Source: Pyrenochaeta sp. MPI-SDFR-AT-0127
Lineage: Eukaryota; Ascomycota; Dothideomycetes; Pleosporales; Cucurbitariaceae
Assembly: GCA_020747015.1 (NCBI GenBank)
Contig: JAGTJM010000024.1
Location: 1 to 64,000 of the forward strand
Length of the DNA: 64,000 bases
Reading direction: 5' to 3'
Shown: one piece after another, positions 35,087 to 46,543 of the stretch
Numbering within the stretch: position 1 is the stretch's first letter
Layout of the letters: each line of letters begins with the position of its first letter
Made by a program: the position numbers and the translations under genes
Notes under the pieces: generated by a model
Seen by the model: only the letters and a program-made list of their open reading frames with translations
Databases searched by the model: none
Told to the model about the DNA's origin: nothing

Positions 35087-35372
35087 TGTCAGGCGAGCTG
35101 CCTTGACGGAATCAGCGCGGGCTGTATTTTGCCCGCGATAGGCTGGGACAGGGCCAGTTCAGGCCATATCCGGCCAGATTGTCGGACCTCGGGCCATCAT
35201 GGCCCATATGCGGGGTAAAGGGGTACTTATGCCCCTTCCGAATCCTACCAGAGGGTAGCGATTCGTCTTGACTACAATCTGATCCTATTATCCTCTATTA
35301 TCTCAAAAGTGCCCCTCTATAAACATATGCCTCCAGGATAGGACCTATCGGAGTATAGGCACCGTCCTAACA
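35087..35372. mobile_element. Solo LTR nested in the RIP island
   Basis: A 286-bp segment starts TGTCAGG and ends CCTAACA, the TG...CA structure of a long terminal repeat, and is flanked by the perfect 5-bp duplication GTACT (35082-35086 and 35373-35377). Its GC content is near that of normal DNA and it has plenty of CpA and TpG, unlike the surrounding sequence, so it arrived after the RIP. No second LTR or internal region is present, so it is a solo LTR left by recombination. It contains a TATA-like CTCTATAAACATA near its 3' part. LTR superfamily not assigned. Confidence 0.85.
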
Positions 35373-37865
35373 GTACTATAATAGAGTTATATAGGCTACT
35401 TATATATAGTACTCTTAGTTAGATTAGAGTAGGTTATTCTAGTTTATATTTTAACTATAGTAATTATAACTTAGCTTTATTATAGATAAGCTATTTAGGT
35501 TTATTATACTAGCTATTATTATAATAGTTTTTATAGTATAGATAGAGGTAATAGGTAGTATAGTATATTAGTAAAGTATTAAGCTTATTATAATAAAAGT
35601 TAAGCTTATTCTATACTATATATAGATTAATTAGGAGATAGTCCTTAGATATATTATTACTATTAAAATTAATATCCTTATAAGCCTTAAGGACACCCTT
35701 ATAAGCCTTAAGGATAGCCTTAAACTATAGGATAATCTTAAATATAGTATTATACCTACCTAACTTACTATATACCTTAAGACTACTTATTACCTCCTTT
35801 AAAGGCCTAAGTACTTTAATATACTTAGTTATAACTACCTAATCTACTATAGATAGGCTACTAGATCTTATCTAAGAAGGTATATTAGCTTTTTTATTAC
35901 TATAAGCTTTAGTATATAGATTATACCTAAGTTAGTAATTAATATAATTAGTTATATATTTATTAATAGTATTCTTTAGTTAAACTACTTATATAAAGGT
36001 ATTATAAAAGCTATTCTAGTAAATAATAATAGGCCTAATAGGCTTAAGGTAGAGTATATAATCTAATATTAATAGGTAATTAGTAGTATATTATACTATA
36101 GTAAAAAGATTATATTATATAGGCGTCCTAATATAGTTAATAATATTAACTAGAATACCTAGAGATCTTTCTTTATACTATTCTCTAAGGTACTATACCT
36201 TAATCTTAAACTCCTCCTTACTATTATTATATATAGTATTATTAAGGCTAAATATAATTATCTAGCTAATAAGATTAAAGGTATAGGCTATATAATAGAG
36301 GTAGTAATAGAAGGGATTAAAATTATAGATTTAGGTAAAAGATATAATAGTATAATTATTAGTATATATATTATTAAGAATATAATAACTAAGGGCCTTA
36401 TAGTTAATACTAAATATATTAAGAGTCTTTATAACTACCTTAGCTATCCTTTTACTAGTATAGGAGCCTATAAGCTATAGTAGAGTAATAGGGAGATCCC
36501 TAAGAGTACTATTATTATTAGTATAGTAAGCTATAATACTAAAGAATCCTTATTTACTACTCTTAGTTATCTAATTATTAAAGCTTAATAGATCTTACTA
36601 AGAGATTATAATAGCTATCTAACTACCTATAGCTCTAAGTAATAATAGAACCTTATTATATAACTAGTAATACTATAATAACTTACCTATAGTATATTTA
36701 TAGTCTCTAGATTTATATATATAATTATCTCCTTAAATATAGGTATTTTAAACTTATATAATAGATAGTTATTATTAATAAGCTAGCTTACTACTATATA
36801 CTAAAAGCCTTATATATTAAAGTTTCCTATCTTATTTATAAGCTCTTATATAAGTATAAAACTATTATTAACTATAAACTTAAGGGATTATTACCTAGGT
36901 AGTAATATATTAGTAATAAGGTTACCCTTATAATTATAGTAATAGCTAGGCTTTAAAAGAGCTATATATTTAAGAGTATTTAAGGTTAAGACTATAGTTT
37001 TATAGATAGCCTTCTTATTATATATATAAGCTTTATAATATACTTTATATATCTAAAAGATCCTATAAGGATCTTTAAGTAAGTAGACGCGATAGCTATA
37101 TATATAGATCTAGCTTTTTTTATATTTCTAGCTATAATATAGCTTACTAAATAGCTTTAGATAATCCTAGTTAATACTATTAAAGTTATTAACTATATAC
37201 TTATTAAACTCTATTATTATTTTAATATTATCTCTACTATTAATTATATTAGTTTATACCTTAGTAGTAGCTTAGGAGCTATTAGTAGGTAAGATAATTA
37301 TATCTTCTACTTATAACTTAAGGAGGATTAGATTAATAGGTATAGATAGATACTTTATAGCCTAGCTAGTAGTAACTACTAGAGCTTAACGCAGAGATAT
37401 ATATAAGGGTAACCTAGGTAGAGAGTCCTCTATATTAATAGGGTATAAGGTATTAAGATTAGTAGGTTATAGGGTATTAATATCTAATTATAAGGTATTA
37501 ATATTAATAGGTTATAAGGTACTACTTCTATAGATTCTCTAGTATTTATTATAGTAGTTTAGAGATATAGTAATATATTTTAATTTATAAGGAGGTATAA
37601 TATAAGTAGAAGATACTAAAATATAATAGATATAGGTAAAGAATAGTTATTATAGATAGTAAATAACGCGATTAAAGTTAGGATAGAATAAAATATTAAT
37701 ATAAATAACCTAATAACTAAGCTAAAAAACCTTAATACTAAAGAATTATTATAGGATTTCTACTAATTTATATAAGATATAGCCTATAATTAGTTAAAAT
37801 AATTAAATTAAATTAAACTTCTAAATTAAATAATACCTTTATTTATTACTTAATTTAATTTAGAT

Positions 37866-38263
37866 TAGGCTGGTTGGGTGGGTATACCCCCTAATCTTTC
37901 TTTTATTTATTCCTCTATTAATACTAGTCTAAATTAGGCAAATTTTAGTTTATTTTATAGCTATTAGCTAGATCTATAAATCTAAAATTTTAATTACGTA
38001 ATATATCTTTTATTACGTCAGTTATTTCAATACCCATTTTTCGATACCCACCTAATTAGGCCACCAGTACCCACGCTTTAAAACCTTAATAACTTACGTA
38101 ATTATTTTTTTAAAAAGAAATTTTATATATAAAAGTTATAGATATAGATTAGATCTATAAAATAAGCTAAAAGTTATTAAATTACGTTATAATTTAGGAA
38201 AGTTATAGCTAAAATAAGAGGTAACCCGCGGGGTAACCCAACCCCTACCCATCGGCCACCCTA
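37866..38263. mobile_element. Nested hAT-type MITE
   Basis: A 398-bp segment has ends TAGGCTGG... and ...CCACCCTA, forming an imperfect inverted repeat (TAGG-TGG--G-GTGGGTA class), and is flanked by a perfect 8-bp duplication ATTTAGAT (37858-37865 and 38264-38271). It has no coding capacity, so it is a non-autonomous element. It keeps CpA/TpG dinucleotides, unlike the host element, so it inserted later. The interior remains AT-rich. Confidence 0.8.
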
Positions 38264-38367
38264 ATTTAGATATTTCTTAAGACCTTATAAATTAATTTAA
38301 TTTAATTTATAATTATTTAAATAAATTAAGTTAAATTAAGTAAATTATTTGTTTGTTCCCAAGTCTG

Positions 38368-38375
38368 ATAAGGTG
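38368..38375. repeat. Target site duplication, right (hAT-like)
   Basis: ATAAGGTG directly after the right inverted repeat, one transition away from the left copy. Confidence 0.75.
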
Positions 38376-39845
38376 AATCGTTTGTGGAAATCGTGATGTG
38401 TAGAAGAAGAACAAATTTAGAGATTTGAGTGCGCAGATTAGCAGGCGTACCGTTTGTCTCGAAGACCCAACGTCTGGATCAATCTTTGTCTACTTTCATC
38501 TATATCTAGCCACAGGGCATTCTGGTTTCATTGAGCCATCAGGATGATCTGCAAAAGGATATTCCAGCTACTCATCGTTATGCCCGCCTTGAAACTATGT
38601 GTGATCCGGTCGTTATCAGCAGAACCTGAGTCGGACAGGTACTATCCAGTCGTCATGTTCTTCCAAGGGTGCCTCAACACTGTGCTTATCTTACGATGGG
38701 CATCAGTGCATTGCACTATTGATCAATATATTCACGAGTCAACGACCGCTCCGGCTCCACCGCACTCAATCGCTATCCCATTAGCAGCGCCATTACATCC
38801 ACAGGCAAACGGAACGTTGCACATGATGGGCGAGGTCTCTTTTAGCCAAAATCTAGTCTTCTGATCTAGGCCCTTGTAGCACGAATGATGTGCCAAATCC
38901 AGGACAACATCCATGAACCAAGAATGCCAAACTCCACGCCCCGGTTCTAGTTCAGACTAATGTGATTTGTGGTTCGTGCACCGTTGGATTTACAGGGCTT
39001 CTCCGCAAATGCAAGGATAGTTGAAGTCGTGCGTGCAGCGGAGCGGCGATGTGAGAACTTAGTTTATGTCAAAAGTGGTGTTGTTGGCGAACGCCTCCAC
39101 GCATTTCGGCCGGTGGGTGTTGAATAACCCTGATCATATGTCGGCACTTCGTATCGCAGTTCTGCCACTTGAACAACACACCCTTCAGGGCTCTTTCCGG
39201 TGTTGAACATCGCCTGGCCGCCAACCACGCCCTTGGGAGCTTCAAGCATTGGCTACCTTGCTTACAACACTACCAAGCATTATTGGACTGCCCTCGAAAT
39301 ATTGTGTTAGATGCCTATGAGCCACACTTCATCTAACAAGCACAAACAATGTGGGCACGTTACCAAATTTCCCCCGGATTTTACCTTCCGGCTATTCACA
39401 TCCCTGCGCAGCTCATCTACAAACTTCCACAGCGGCGACCTCAACCGTCGGACTAACCGAAAGTTCAGCGCCTCTCATCCAAATACCAGGTTTCTATTGG
39501 ATGATGTTCGAGTTCATATAAATATCATCCCATTCTGGTCCGGCCACACTGGCCCTACCACCTCCAGAATCCGGGAACCCGTACGACTGTAAGCAACCCA
39601 GAATGTGAACCTGGTGTGCAGGCTTTGAAGTCACTTGGATGTGGAAATTGGTGTCTGGAAGAGCTAGCAATATCCGGGAACATCACGCGGGAAGCACTTG
39701 GTGGGTTCTTAGGAGTCGATGAAAGTTATATCAGTGAGCTGCCTTATTCTGCGTAAACCTTTTTTTGTATCCACCACTCATCCTTTCTTTAGAAAATTTT
39801 GGCTCGATCCTTGATTCATCGCCTCCATTTGAAGTGTATTTCACC
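38376..39845. other. Intergenic 1.5 kb, possible relic exons
   Basis: Normal base composition returns at the right transposon edge. Short frames, such as minus 39064-39249 and plus about 39591-39756 with Cys-rich residues, look protein-like but have no start, extension or recognised homology, so no gene is called. The right end is the AA9 promoter. Confidence 0.4.
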
Positions 39846-41028
39846 ATGAAGTTTCCTGCAACATTTTCAATAATCGCCTCGCTGCTTGCAACCGCAACAG
39901 CGCATGGCGGCGTTGACTCTTACACCGTTGGAAGCACAACTTTCCCGGGGTACGTATTATATGTCACTCAGAAGTCACCTTGTGGCTAAATTTACTAGGT
40001 GGTCGCCATACAACTCTTTTACTAGTCAAAAGACTTTACAACGCCAGTATTCGTCTTATGATCCACTCTATATCAAAGATCTCTCGGTATTGGTTCCACG
40101 GCAAACAAGTTTACAATTCCATTCTAATACATCACAGTCGGTGAATATCCGCTGTAATAACGCTGGTGCTCTTGGTACTGGCGTGTCAGGTACCGTCGCT
40201 GCAGGTGAGAAGTTGCTAGCTCGCTGGAAACAATGGACGCATCGCCCCTCTGCATTTTTTGTTTATATGGCCAAATGTCCCAGCTCAGGGTGTAATAGTT
40301 GGGATGGAGCAGGCAAAGTTTGGTGTAAGTTTAACAGATCTTTCTTTAGGGAGAGGATAGACGCTGACCTCCTTGCGCCACAGTCAAAATATATCACCAA
40401 GGTCTCATATCTGGTACTCAGAATGCTGGAATATGGGCGGGAGACGCGATTCTTGATACACTTGTAGCGACTGTTACCATACCGGCTTCACTCGTGGCAG
40501 GCGAGTACCTTATTCGACATGAGATCCTCGCTTTGCATCAAGCCAACAACCCACAATGTAAGTCCTTGACATTTCTTTACCATCTACTAGAACTTATGCT
40601 AACTACAGCTAGTCTATCCTGAATGCGCCCAATTCGTAGTGACAGGCTCAGGCACTGTCTCTCCCCCCTCCTCAGCTCTGGTCTCCTTTCCAGGCGCATA
40701 TGTTGGAACAGAACCTGGCATTGCATTCAATATTGATTCTCCTGAGGCTATGAAGGCAACAACTTACCCTATTCCAGGCCCAGCCGTTTGGGATGGCACA
40801 GGCAATGCACCTTCTCCAGGTACAGAACCAACGCCAGAGCCAACGCCAGTGCCTTCGGTTCCCCCTACAACGCTAGCTACAAGTGCGACACCAAAGCCAA
40901 CGGTCCCTTCTTGCATGCCAGTGAAGAAGTATGGACAGTGCGGTGGAAAGACATTCAGTGGATGCACGGTTTGCGAGAGTGGTTCGACGTGTTCCGCTAG
41001 CGGGGATTACTACAGCCAGTGTGTGTAA
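39846..41028 (+). CDS. Secreted AA9 lytic polysaccharide monooxygenase with CBM1
   Basis: Five exons (39846-39949, 39999-40086, 40138-40324, 40384-40557, 40613-41028) give 322 aa with closed phases. A 19-residue signal peptide is cut before HGGV, placing the copper-brace His at mature residue 1. Family landmarks follow: WSPYNSFTSQKTLQRQYSSYDPLYI, RCNNAGA, QWTH (second His candidate), VYMAKCPSSGC, KIYHQGLISGTQNAGIWAGD, VATVTIPASLVAGEYLIRHEILALH and QFYPECAQF (axial Tyr). A Pro/Thr linker leads to a C-terminal CBM1 (KYGQCGG...CTVCESGSTCSASGDYYSQCV). It oxidatively cleaves cellulose or related beta-glucans outside the cell using copper. It lies 1.5 kb from the RIP island. A two- to three-residue insertion (AILD in GDAILDTLVAT) is atypical. 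Confidence 0.92.
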
Positions 41029-41709
41029 TTTGAATTCTCCAAGGTTTCAAAATACTATTACAGTTCGATGTTGGTACCACAAGCCTGTTACTCTGCACAA
41101 TTCCCATTCATATCATCTTCTTTGGTGCTCACTTTACATATCGAAGCAACAATGAAGTTCATCTGGAAATCTATGGAAGGCATACTTTGATTGCCAGAAT
41201 GCTCATACAGAATTAATACATTCTATACGCCCTACGCTTAGGTACTCAAGTATGCTTAGTTCCTCACCACCTTCAGTTGTTCATCCTATGAGGGCCATGA
41301 AGTCCTAGACATCCCAACTTAGCAAACGGAACTTTTAACTGCAATGAACGAGATCAATGCGCTAACATTTGATATTTACCTCAAAGCATATGCATATAAA
41401 ATTCATTTATCGATATGAGCAATACACAACCATGCCAAATTTAGGTGTTGAGTTGAGAGTAACATGAAGCCAAAAAACTTTGTGCCTTGCTTTAGAGATA
41501 AGCTCTAGTCAATTGGTCATGACCAATGACAGATTAAGCAGGCTTCCATGAGTCACAGCGAGTCATTGAATTATTGTAGTACTGTAGTGACATAATGCCT
41601 TGGATTCGTGATACTGTACAAGAGCCCATTCCTCAACGCTCAGTGAAACGCCAAGCACACCAAAAATTCAATACAAATGGCTGTATGCACATTTTTTCCC
41701 TTGAGCTAT
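41029..41709. other. Convergent intergenic region
   Basis: Between the AA9 gene and the minus-strand aminopeptidase stop. AT-rich but with normal CpA; no gene. Confidence 0.5.
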
Positions 41710-43025
41710 CTACTTGAATTTGGCAAACGCAAGCTCATACGCCAAACCAAGCGTCAGTCGCGCATGCTGAAGCATATGATCGAAGCTCAGATACTCGATC
41801 TTGTCTTCAGTGGTGTGGATCTTATTGTCAGAATACTTAAAGTCTGATTCAATAACGAAGGCGGAAGGATAGCCAGCCTTGGACGCGCTAGCATGATCTG
41901 AGCATGCATAGCCACACTTGGTTAAGACATATGGGATATCGCAGTAGACGGTGATGACCTGCTTGATGAACCTAAGATTGGTGTATAATGTTAGCGTATG
42001 TTTCATCGAAATTTGCACAACAGGAAATACTGACTCGGTGAGGCCAGGGTCGACAAAATCGGTAATCACACCAACAGACTCTGGTTCGCCTGCATCGATA
42101 GTCTTCTGAACATAGCCCGTCATGTCTTGTTGAAGCATGGCCTTGACGTCTCGGCCTTCTTTCTGGTATGACAAAAAGATGGCTTGGGAGCCGAGAAGAC
42201 CACCCTCTTCTGCTGAGTACCAGTGAAACTCCACGGTATTCTCTGCTTCGCCTCTGAGTATGTTTTCTGACTTCAGAAGCACGCGCAGAGCTTCCAAAAT
42301 GGTCACAGTCCCGCTACCGTCATCATCGGCACCCGGGGCAGCAAGAATAGATGGCAAAAAGAGGTTGATAGAGTCTTGATGTGCACCAATGACAATCGTC
42401 TTCTTGCTCTTCCCAGGAATGGTGGCAATAATGGATGCCTGGCCCCATGGATGCGGGAAAGCCTTTACAGATGCATTGACAGCACCAGCATCCGCAAGCG
42501 TCTTATTAACCTGGCCGAGCAACCACGCCGACGATTCAACACCATAGTGAGATTTGTAGTATCTTGTGTGGAATGAGGTGAACGTCTCGAGGTGCTCACG
42601 CATGTTCTTCTTCTCGAGCTTCTTGAGCAGAGGAGCAATGCTCTCGTTGTATGCAGGCTTGGAAGGGAACTTGACATTATTTTTGCTGAGCCCGTTACTC
42701 AGCGTGCCGAGCTCTTCAGTGTGTGTGATGTCGAAGAAGTTGATGTTTTGCTACAAGATGTCAGCCGCCACTGTCATGGGCAATCTCTCAGAAGAGTAGT
42801 AAATGCTGCTATGCAATGTTTATGAACTACACCTACCCTACGTAGAGCCCATTTCTCGTCTTCCGTTACCCATCTTGTCTCGCCAGGAGACAGCTCGATG
42901 AGGTATTCGTCTGGTTCGACAATGGTCAGCTGCGGTTCCTGGAGGACGGCTTGAGCGTCCTTTGGATGCGCAATAGCTGTGGCGAAGGTTGCCGTGTACA
43001 GCGACAGTATCAGAGAAGACTTCAT
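41710..43025 (-). CDS. lap1: Secreted leucine aminopeptidase (M28, LAP1-type)
   Basis: Three exons (42837-43025, 42035-42750, 41710-41971) give 388 aa, the usual LAP1 length. A signal peptide (about 1-19) is followed by a propeptide (EPDEYLIELSPGETRWVTEDEKWALRRQNINFFDITHTEELG). The M28 catalytic domain has all zinc ligands: His in IGAHQDS, Asp in PGADDDGSG, Glu pair in YSAEEGGL, Asp in QQDMTG and His in IHTTED. It removes N-terminal residues from peptides outside the cell using two zinc ions. The middle intron uses donor GTCAGT (42034-42029), which restores GLTEFIKQV. The final intron acceptor is CTTAG at 41972. It is transcribed towards the AA9 gene. Confidence 0.93.
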
Positions 43026-44405
43026 GGCTGGTATCGTTAATAGTGAATCTGTTGTAAGTTGGAGCTGTGATGTCGCAAGGCAGACGGTTGACGCGGTGAT
43101 CCGGACTTAGCGGGGAGCTGTCCGTATCTGGCAAGGCTTGTTTTGTCACGCAACACGACGTCACGCGTCGCTTTCTTCAGTATATGTGGAGCAGGTTCAC
43201 TTTGTTCAGTCACCATTTATATGCTTTGCAATGGATTCATCGCTGAATATTTAATTAGGATAGGCCCTTTATTCCCTCATGAACGAGCGCATTCTGAAAC
43301 TTGGCACTTTCGAACTACTTACTGCCAGACCCTCTTTGGTCGGAAGCCTGCGAATATCTTGGTTTGTTCCAATCCTATGAATTCTTTCTTGTCTGTCTCT
43401 TTTGTGTAGGGAAAGACGAATTTTCTGCTCTCGTACGCTTCTGATAGTACGTTATGAGTAAGTTGCGTTCGTCATCGTGCTGACAGGCGTGCTGTAGCTT
43501 TTCCTACTTCAAGACCTTCGTGAATTATGTCAATTCCTTATCCTCACAAACCTACAGTTGAATTCCAAACCAACGGTGGAATTAATCAACTCTTCGGGTC
43601 TGCATGTAACCTCGAAATAGTTGAGACTTGTATGTCTGATAGTAGTTGACCTAAACATCACTCTTATCATCGTCATCTCAGTTATCCTCCTCAATGTTAT
43701 ATTGTAGACTATGATCCTAGCAGGAGAACGCAGCTTGACAATGGATGCTGTCGGCATGTTAGTAGTCTTGAAGCTACTGTTCTCAGCCGCAACAAGCGTA
43801 ACATATGGGCAACGAGGCATAAGCTTTACGCCGTTAGTGCGGTATAATGCTGTATTCTACTTATCAGTAATTCCAGCCCGGCGTAACTCTTCTGACTGTT
43901 CGCCGAATATTTTGTAGGATCACTACAGCTCCTTGGGTGTCCATTTCCTTAATCGAAAGCATGATTAGTATTTCCTGCTTTGGACGGAACTTCCATTGTC
44001 CCGGAGAAGAACACACGCGGTTAGCGTAGGATTGGTTTGCTGACGCCGGTGTGATATTCTTTTGTACTTTGTGTATATGACCAATTAGAAACATTGTCAT
44101 TCAATCTAGTGCTTCCTTACCAGGACGCGCTTCCTATATCCTGGCTTTCACGGCAGCATGGCTCCGCGACGTAGCGAGCCGATCCCATATCGGTGAGATT
44201 GAAGCTAGTCTCGCTATAGTTCAACGAATGAAAGCTTGCAAAACTCTCAGGCCGACTGAAGCACCGGTATCTCGCCAAAAAGATGTCCTATGCTATAAAG
44301 CCAAACGTGACTCTTCACAAACAATAAGCTTTACAGGAATACTGTTTTTCCTATACATCGTTCACAAATATCCAAACTTGAGAACAGCTAAGTAAAGACA
44401 AAATT
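43026..44405. other. Intergenic 1.4 kb, no gene supported
   Basis: Short open frames only. A TATAAAG (about 44294-44300) lies 106-112 nt before the SDR start and may be its core promoter. Confidence 0.45.
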
Positions 44406-45274
44406 ATGGCGGACAAATCCATAGTTCTAGTTACTGGCGGAAATACAGGCATCGGATATGAAACTGTGAAGGCGTTATATGGGTCACCGCAAGAACATAT
44501 AATTCTTATGGGCACCCGTTCACCTGACAAGGCAAACGAAGCTATTTATCAGCTCCAAATCGAGATATCTGGATCCAAGTCCAAGGTAGTTCCGTTGCAG
44601 ATCGATATCGAAGACGATGTATCTATCGAAGGAGCGTTCAACAAAGTGGAAAATACATACGGCCGCGTGGACTCGCTTGTTAACAACGCTGGTACAGTCT
44701 TCATAGCTCTCTTATCCCAGAAACAAGCTCACGATACCCAAAGGTGCAGCATTTGATCTCATAATGCAATCCAAGCCGGGTCCCATCGGAATCCGGGAGG
44801 CCTGGAACCGAGACTACTCCGTCAATGTAACCTCAACTCAAGTCTTCACGAATCATTTTGCGCCACTCCTACTCCAGTCCAGCAACCCCCGGCTCCTGTT
44901 CATTACCCTCCGGTCTCTCATCCCTAACATCTTGCTCCAGCGGCCTCAACTTTGGCACTGCCAGCGGACCTGCACCAAAAGGCTGGCCGAAGCCTGCGGC
45001 TCCTTCGATGATCGCATATCGTAGCAGCAAGACGGCGCTGAACATGCTGATGTTGGACTGGGTGAGGTTGCTAAAACCAGATGGAGTCAAGGTATTTGGC
45101 ATCAGCCCGGGATTTCTGGTTACGAATCTTGGTGGTGTTGGCCCTCATCTGTTAAATAGCCTTGGCGCTGGGGATGCGAGTGTTGTAGGCATCTTCATCA
45201 AGGACGTTCTAGAGGGGAAAAGAGACGAGGATGCTGGGAAAATCATCGACAAGAACGGGGTGCAATCTTGGTAG
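44406..45274 (+). pseudogene. Short-chain dehydrogenase/reductase with one-base frameshift
   Basis: Exon 1 (44406-44691) and exon 2 (44744-45274) are joined by a 52-nt intron. Exon 1 begins IVLVTGGNTGIGYETVKAL, the Rossmann TGxxxGIG motif, with VPLQIDIEDD and VNNAG. Exon 2 carries REAWNRDYSVNVTSTQVFTNHF and YRSSKTALNML (Tyr-x-x-x-Lys catalytic pair) and ends in FGISPGFLVTNLGG...GVQSW. The coding length (817 nt) is one more than a multiple of three: the frame shifts at the CCC run 44906-44908 between PRLLFIT and SGLSSLTS. Removing one C restores a 271-aa SDR. Either a recent inactivating insertion or a homopolymer base-call error; the rest is intact, which favours a recent event or error. Confidence 0.8.
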
Positions 45275-46543
45275 ATGATAGTGTAATTATGCGATGTGAG
45301 GTACCGCAGCTGTCAGTAGCGCACGTTCTTTGTTAGCTACGGCGGGGCCCTAGTAAGAAGACATGTGTAGGCATGATATCAAATCCACATATGTTATTGA
45401 GCAATACTGTTATCTAGATCGTTCTGATGCATTCGGGTTCTCCAGCCCATGTGTTCTCGAGTCATCTCGATTATCCAACTGCTCCACCTCTGTTCTGAAA
45501 GATGTGCCTTTCGTGTTCTTAATATAGCGCTTCTTATCTGCAGTAATACGTACGCAATTTCAGCCTTGACCGAACATCTGGTTCATTTGTTGACGCTGTC
45601 ACTGCTGTCTGTCTCTCACTTACTTGACGAACCACTTTCAACTTGTCGTGCTTCACGGAAATTAGGAGCTTAGGTATCCTCTAAAGGCAGCAGAATAGCG
45701 AAGTTTGCCCTCTATGGAATTACTGAATAAGGAGAAGCTTCTTGCGTATAGACAATGTTAAAGCCTCCCATTGAAGCTCGACACATGTTCACAAAGTTTC
45801 CAGTTAACATATCAACTGACTATGTTAAACTCCAACCGATGCATCTAGAATTGGTCTTTACAATCTTAACTCTCTTCCTTCCTTGCTTAATAGGAGTGAA
45901 GGGACGGCTATAAGTAAGGGAAAGTATGTGACTGGCCAGGGCAAGAAGCAAGTGCATGGATCATGACTCAATCTGACAGTCTTTTCATTTACTTTGTACC
46001 TATTTGTCCACCAATATATGAGAAAGTTCAACAGGGTCGATCCTAGGCTCGGTAAATTCTCGGGTAGAAGACAGCAACGTTGTCTCTTCCTGATCCAGGA
46101 ATTGGAATGTTGCTAGCTACTACAAAACTCTCGTTGGCCAATTATGCGTTGAAGCTGAAAGACTTGTTGTCGATATTGGCTCTCCTCTACGTTGTGTGTG
46201 ATTGTGCATGCATTGTTAGCGGAGGAATCCGCTGATTAGGTCCCAGGTGTTCATGGGATCTGGATAGCAAGATATCAAATAAGTATATGAACTTCCCTTG
46301 GCGACATTTAAATGAGCCAATTACTCATAGGATGCGAGTTGTCTTGGATAGGAAGTTCGTACGGAGGATAGTAGTTCTAGGAAGCACGCGAAAGCCATGG
46401 CAATGACGTGACACGTGCCTCAGCCTCGTTTATATCGATAACAACTGCCCTCCTAAAACATCTATTTAGTTCTCCCCGATGTGCATCATTTACACTTTAA
46501 CCCGTATCAATTAAACAGCGATCAACACAAAAAGCTTACACTT
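45275..46543. other. Intergenic 1.3 kb, no gene supported
   Basis: No reading frame of note. Promoter of the CoA-binding gene on the right. Confidence 0.5.

Larger units (their letters stand above)
33938..38367. mobile_element. RIP-degraded hAT-like DNA transposon (outer element)
   Basis: The ends are imperfect inverted repeats: left CAGACTTAGGAACAAATAAA at 33938, right (reverse complement from 38367) CAGACTTGGGAACAAACAAA. These match at 18 of 20 positions, and both differences are transitions. Flanking 8-mers ACAAGGTG (33930-33937) and ATAAGGTG (38368-38375) match at 7 of 8, the difference being C to T. An 8-bp duplication and CAG-starting repeats are hallmarks of hAT elements. The interior is extremely AT-rich, and no frame longer than 60 codons survives on either strand. 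From 33966 to 35086 I find no CpA or TpG at all, the RIP signature. The element is dead and holds two younger insertions. Transposase homology could not be read. Confidence 0.8.
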
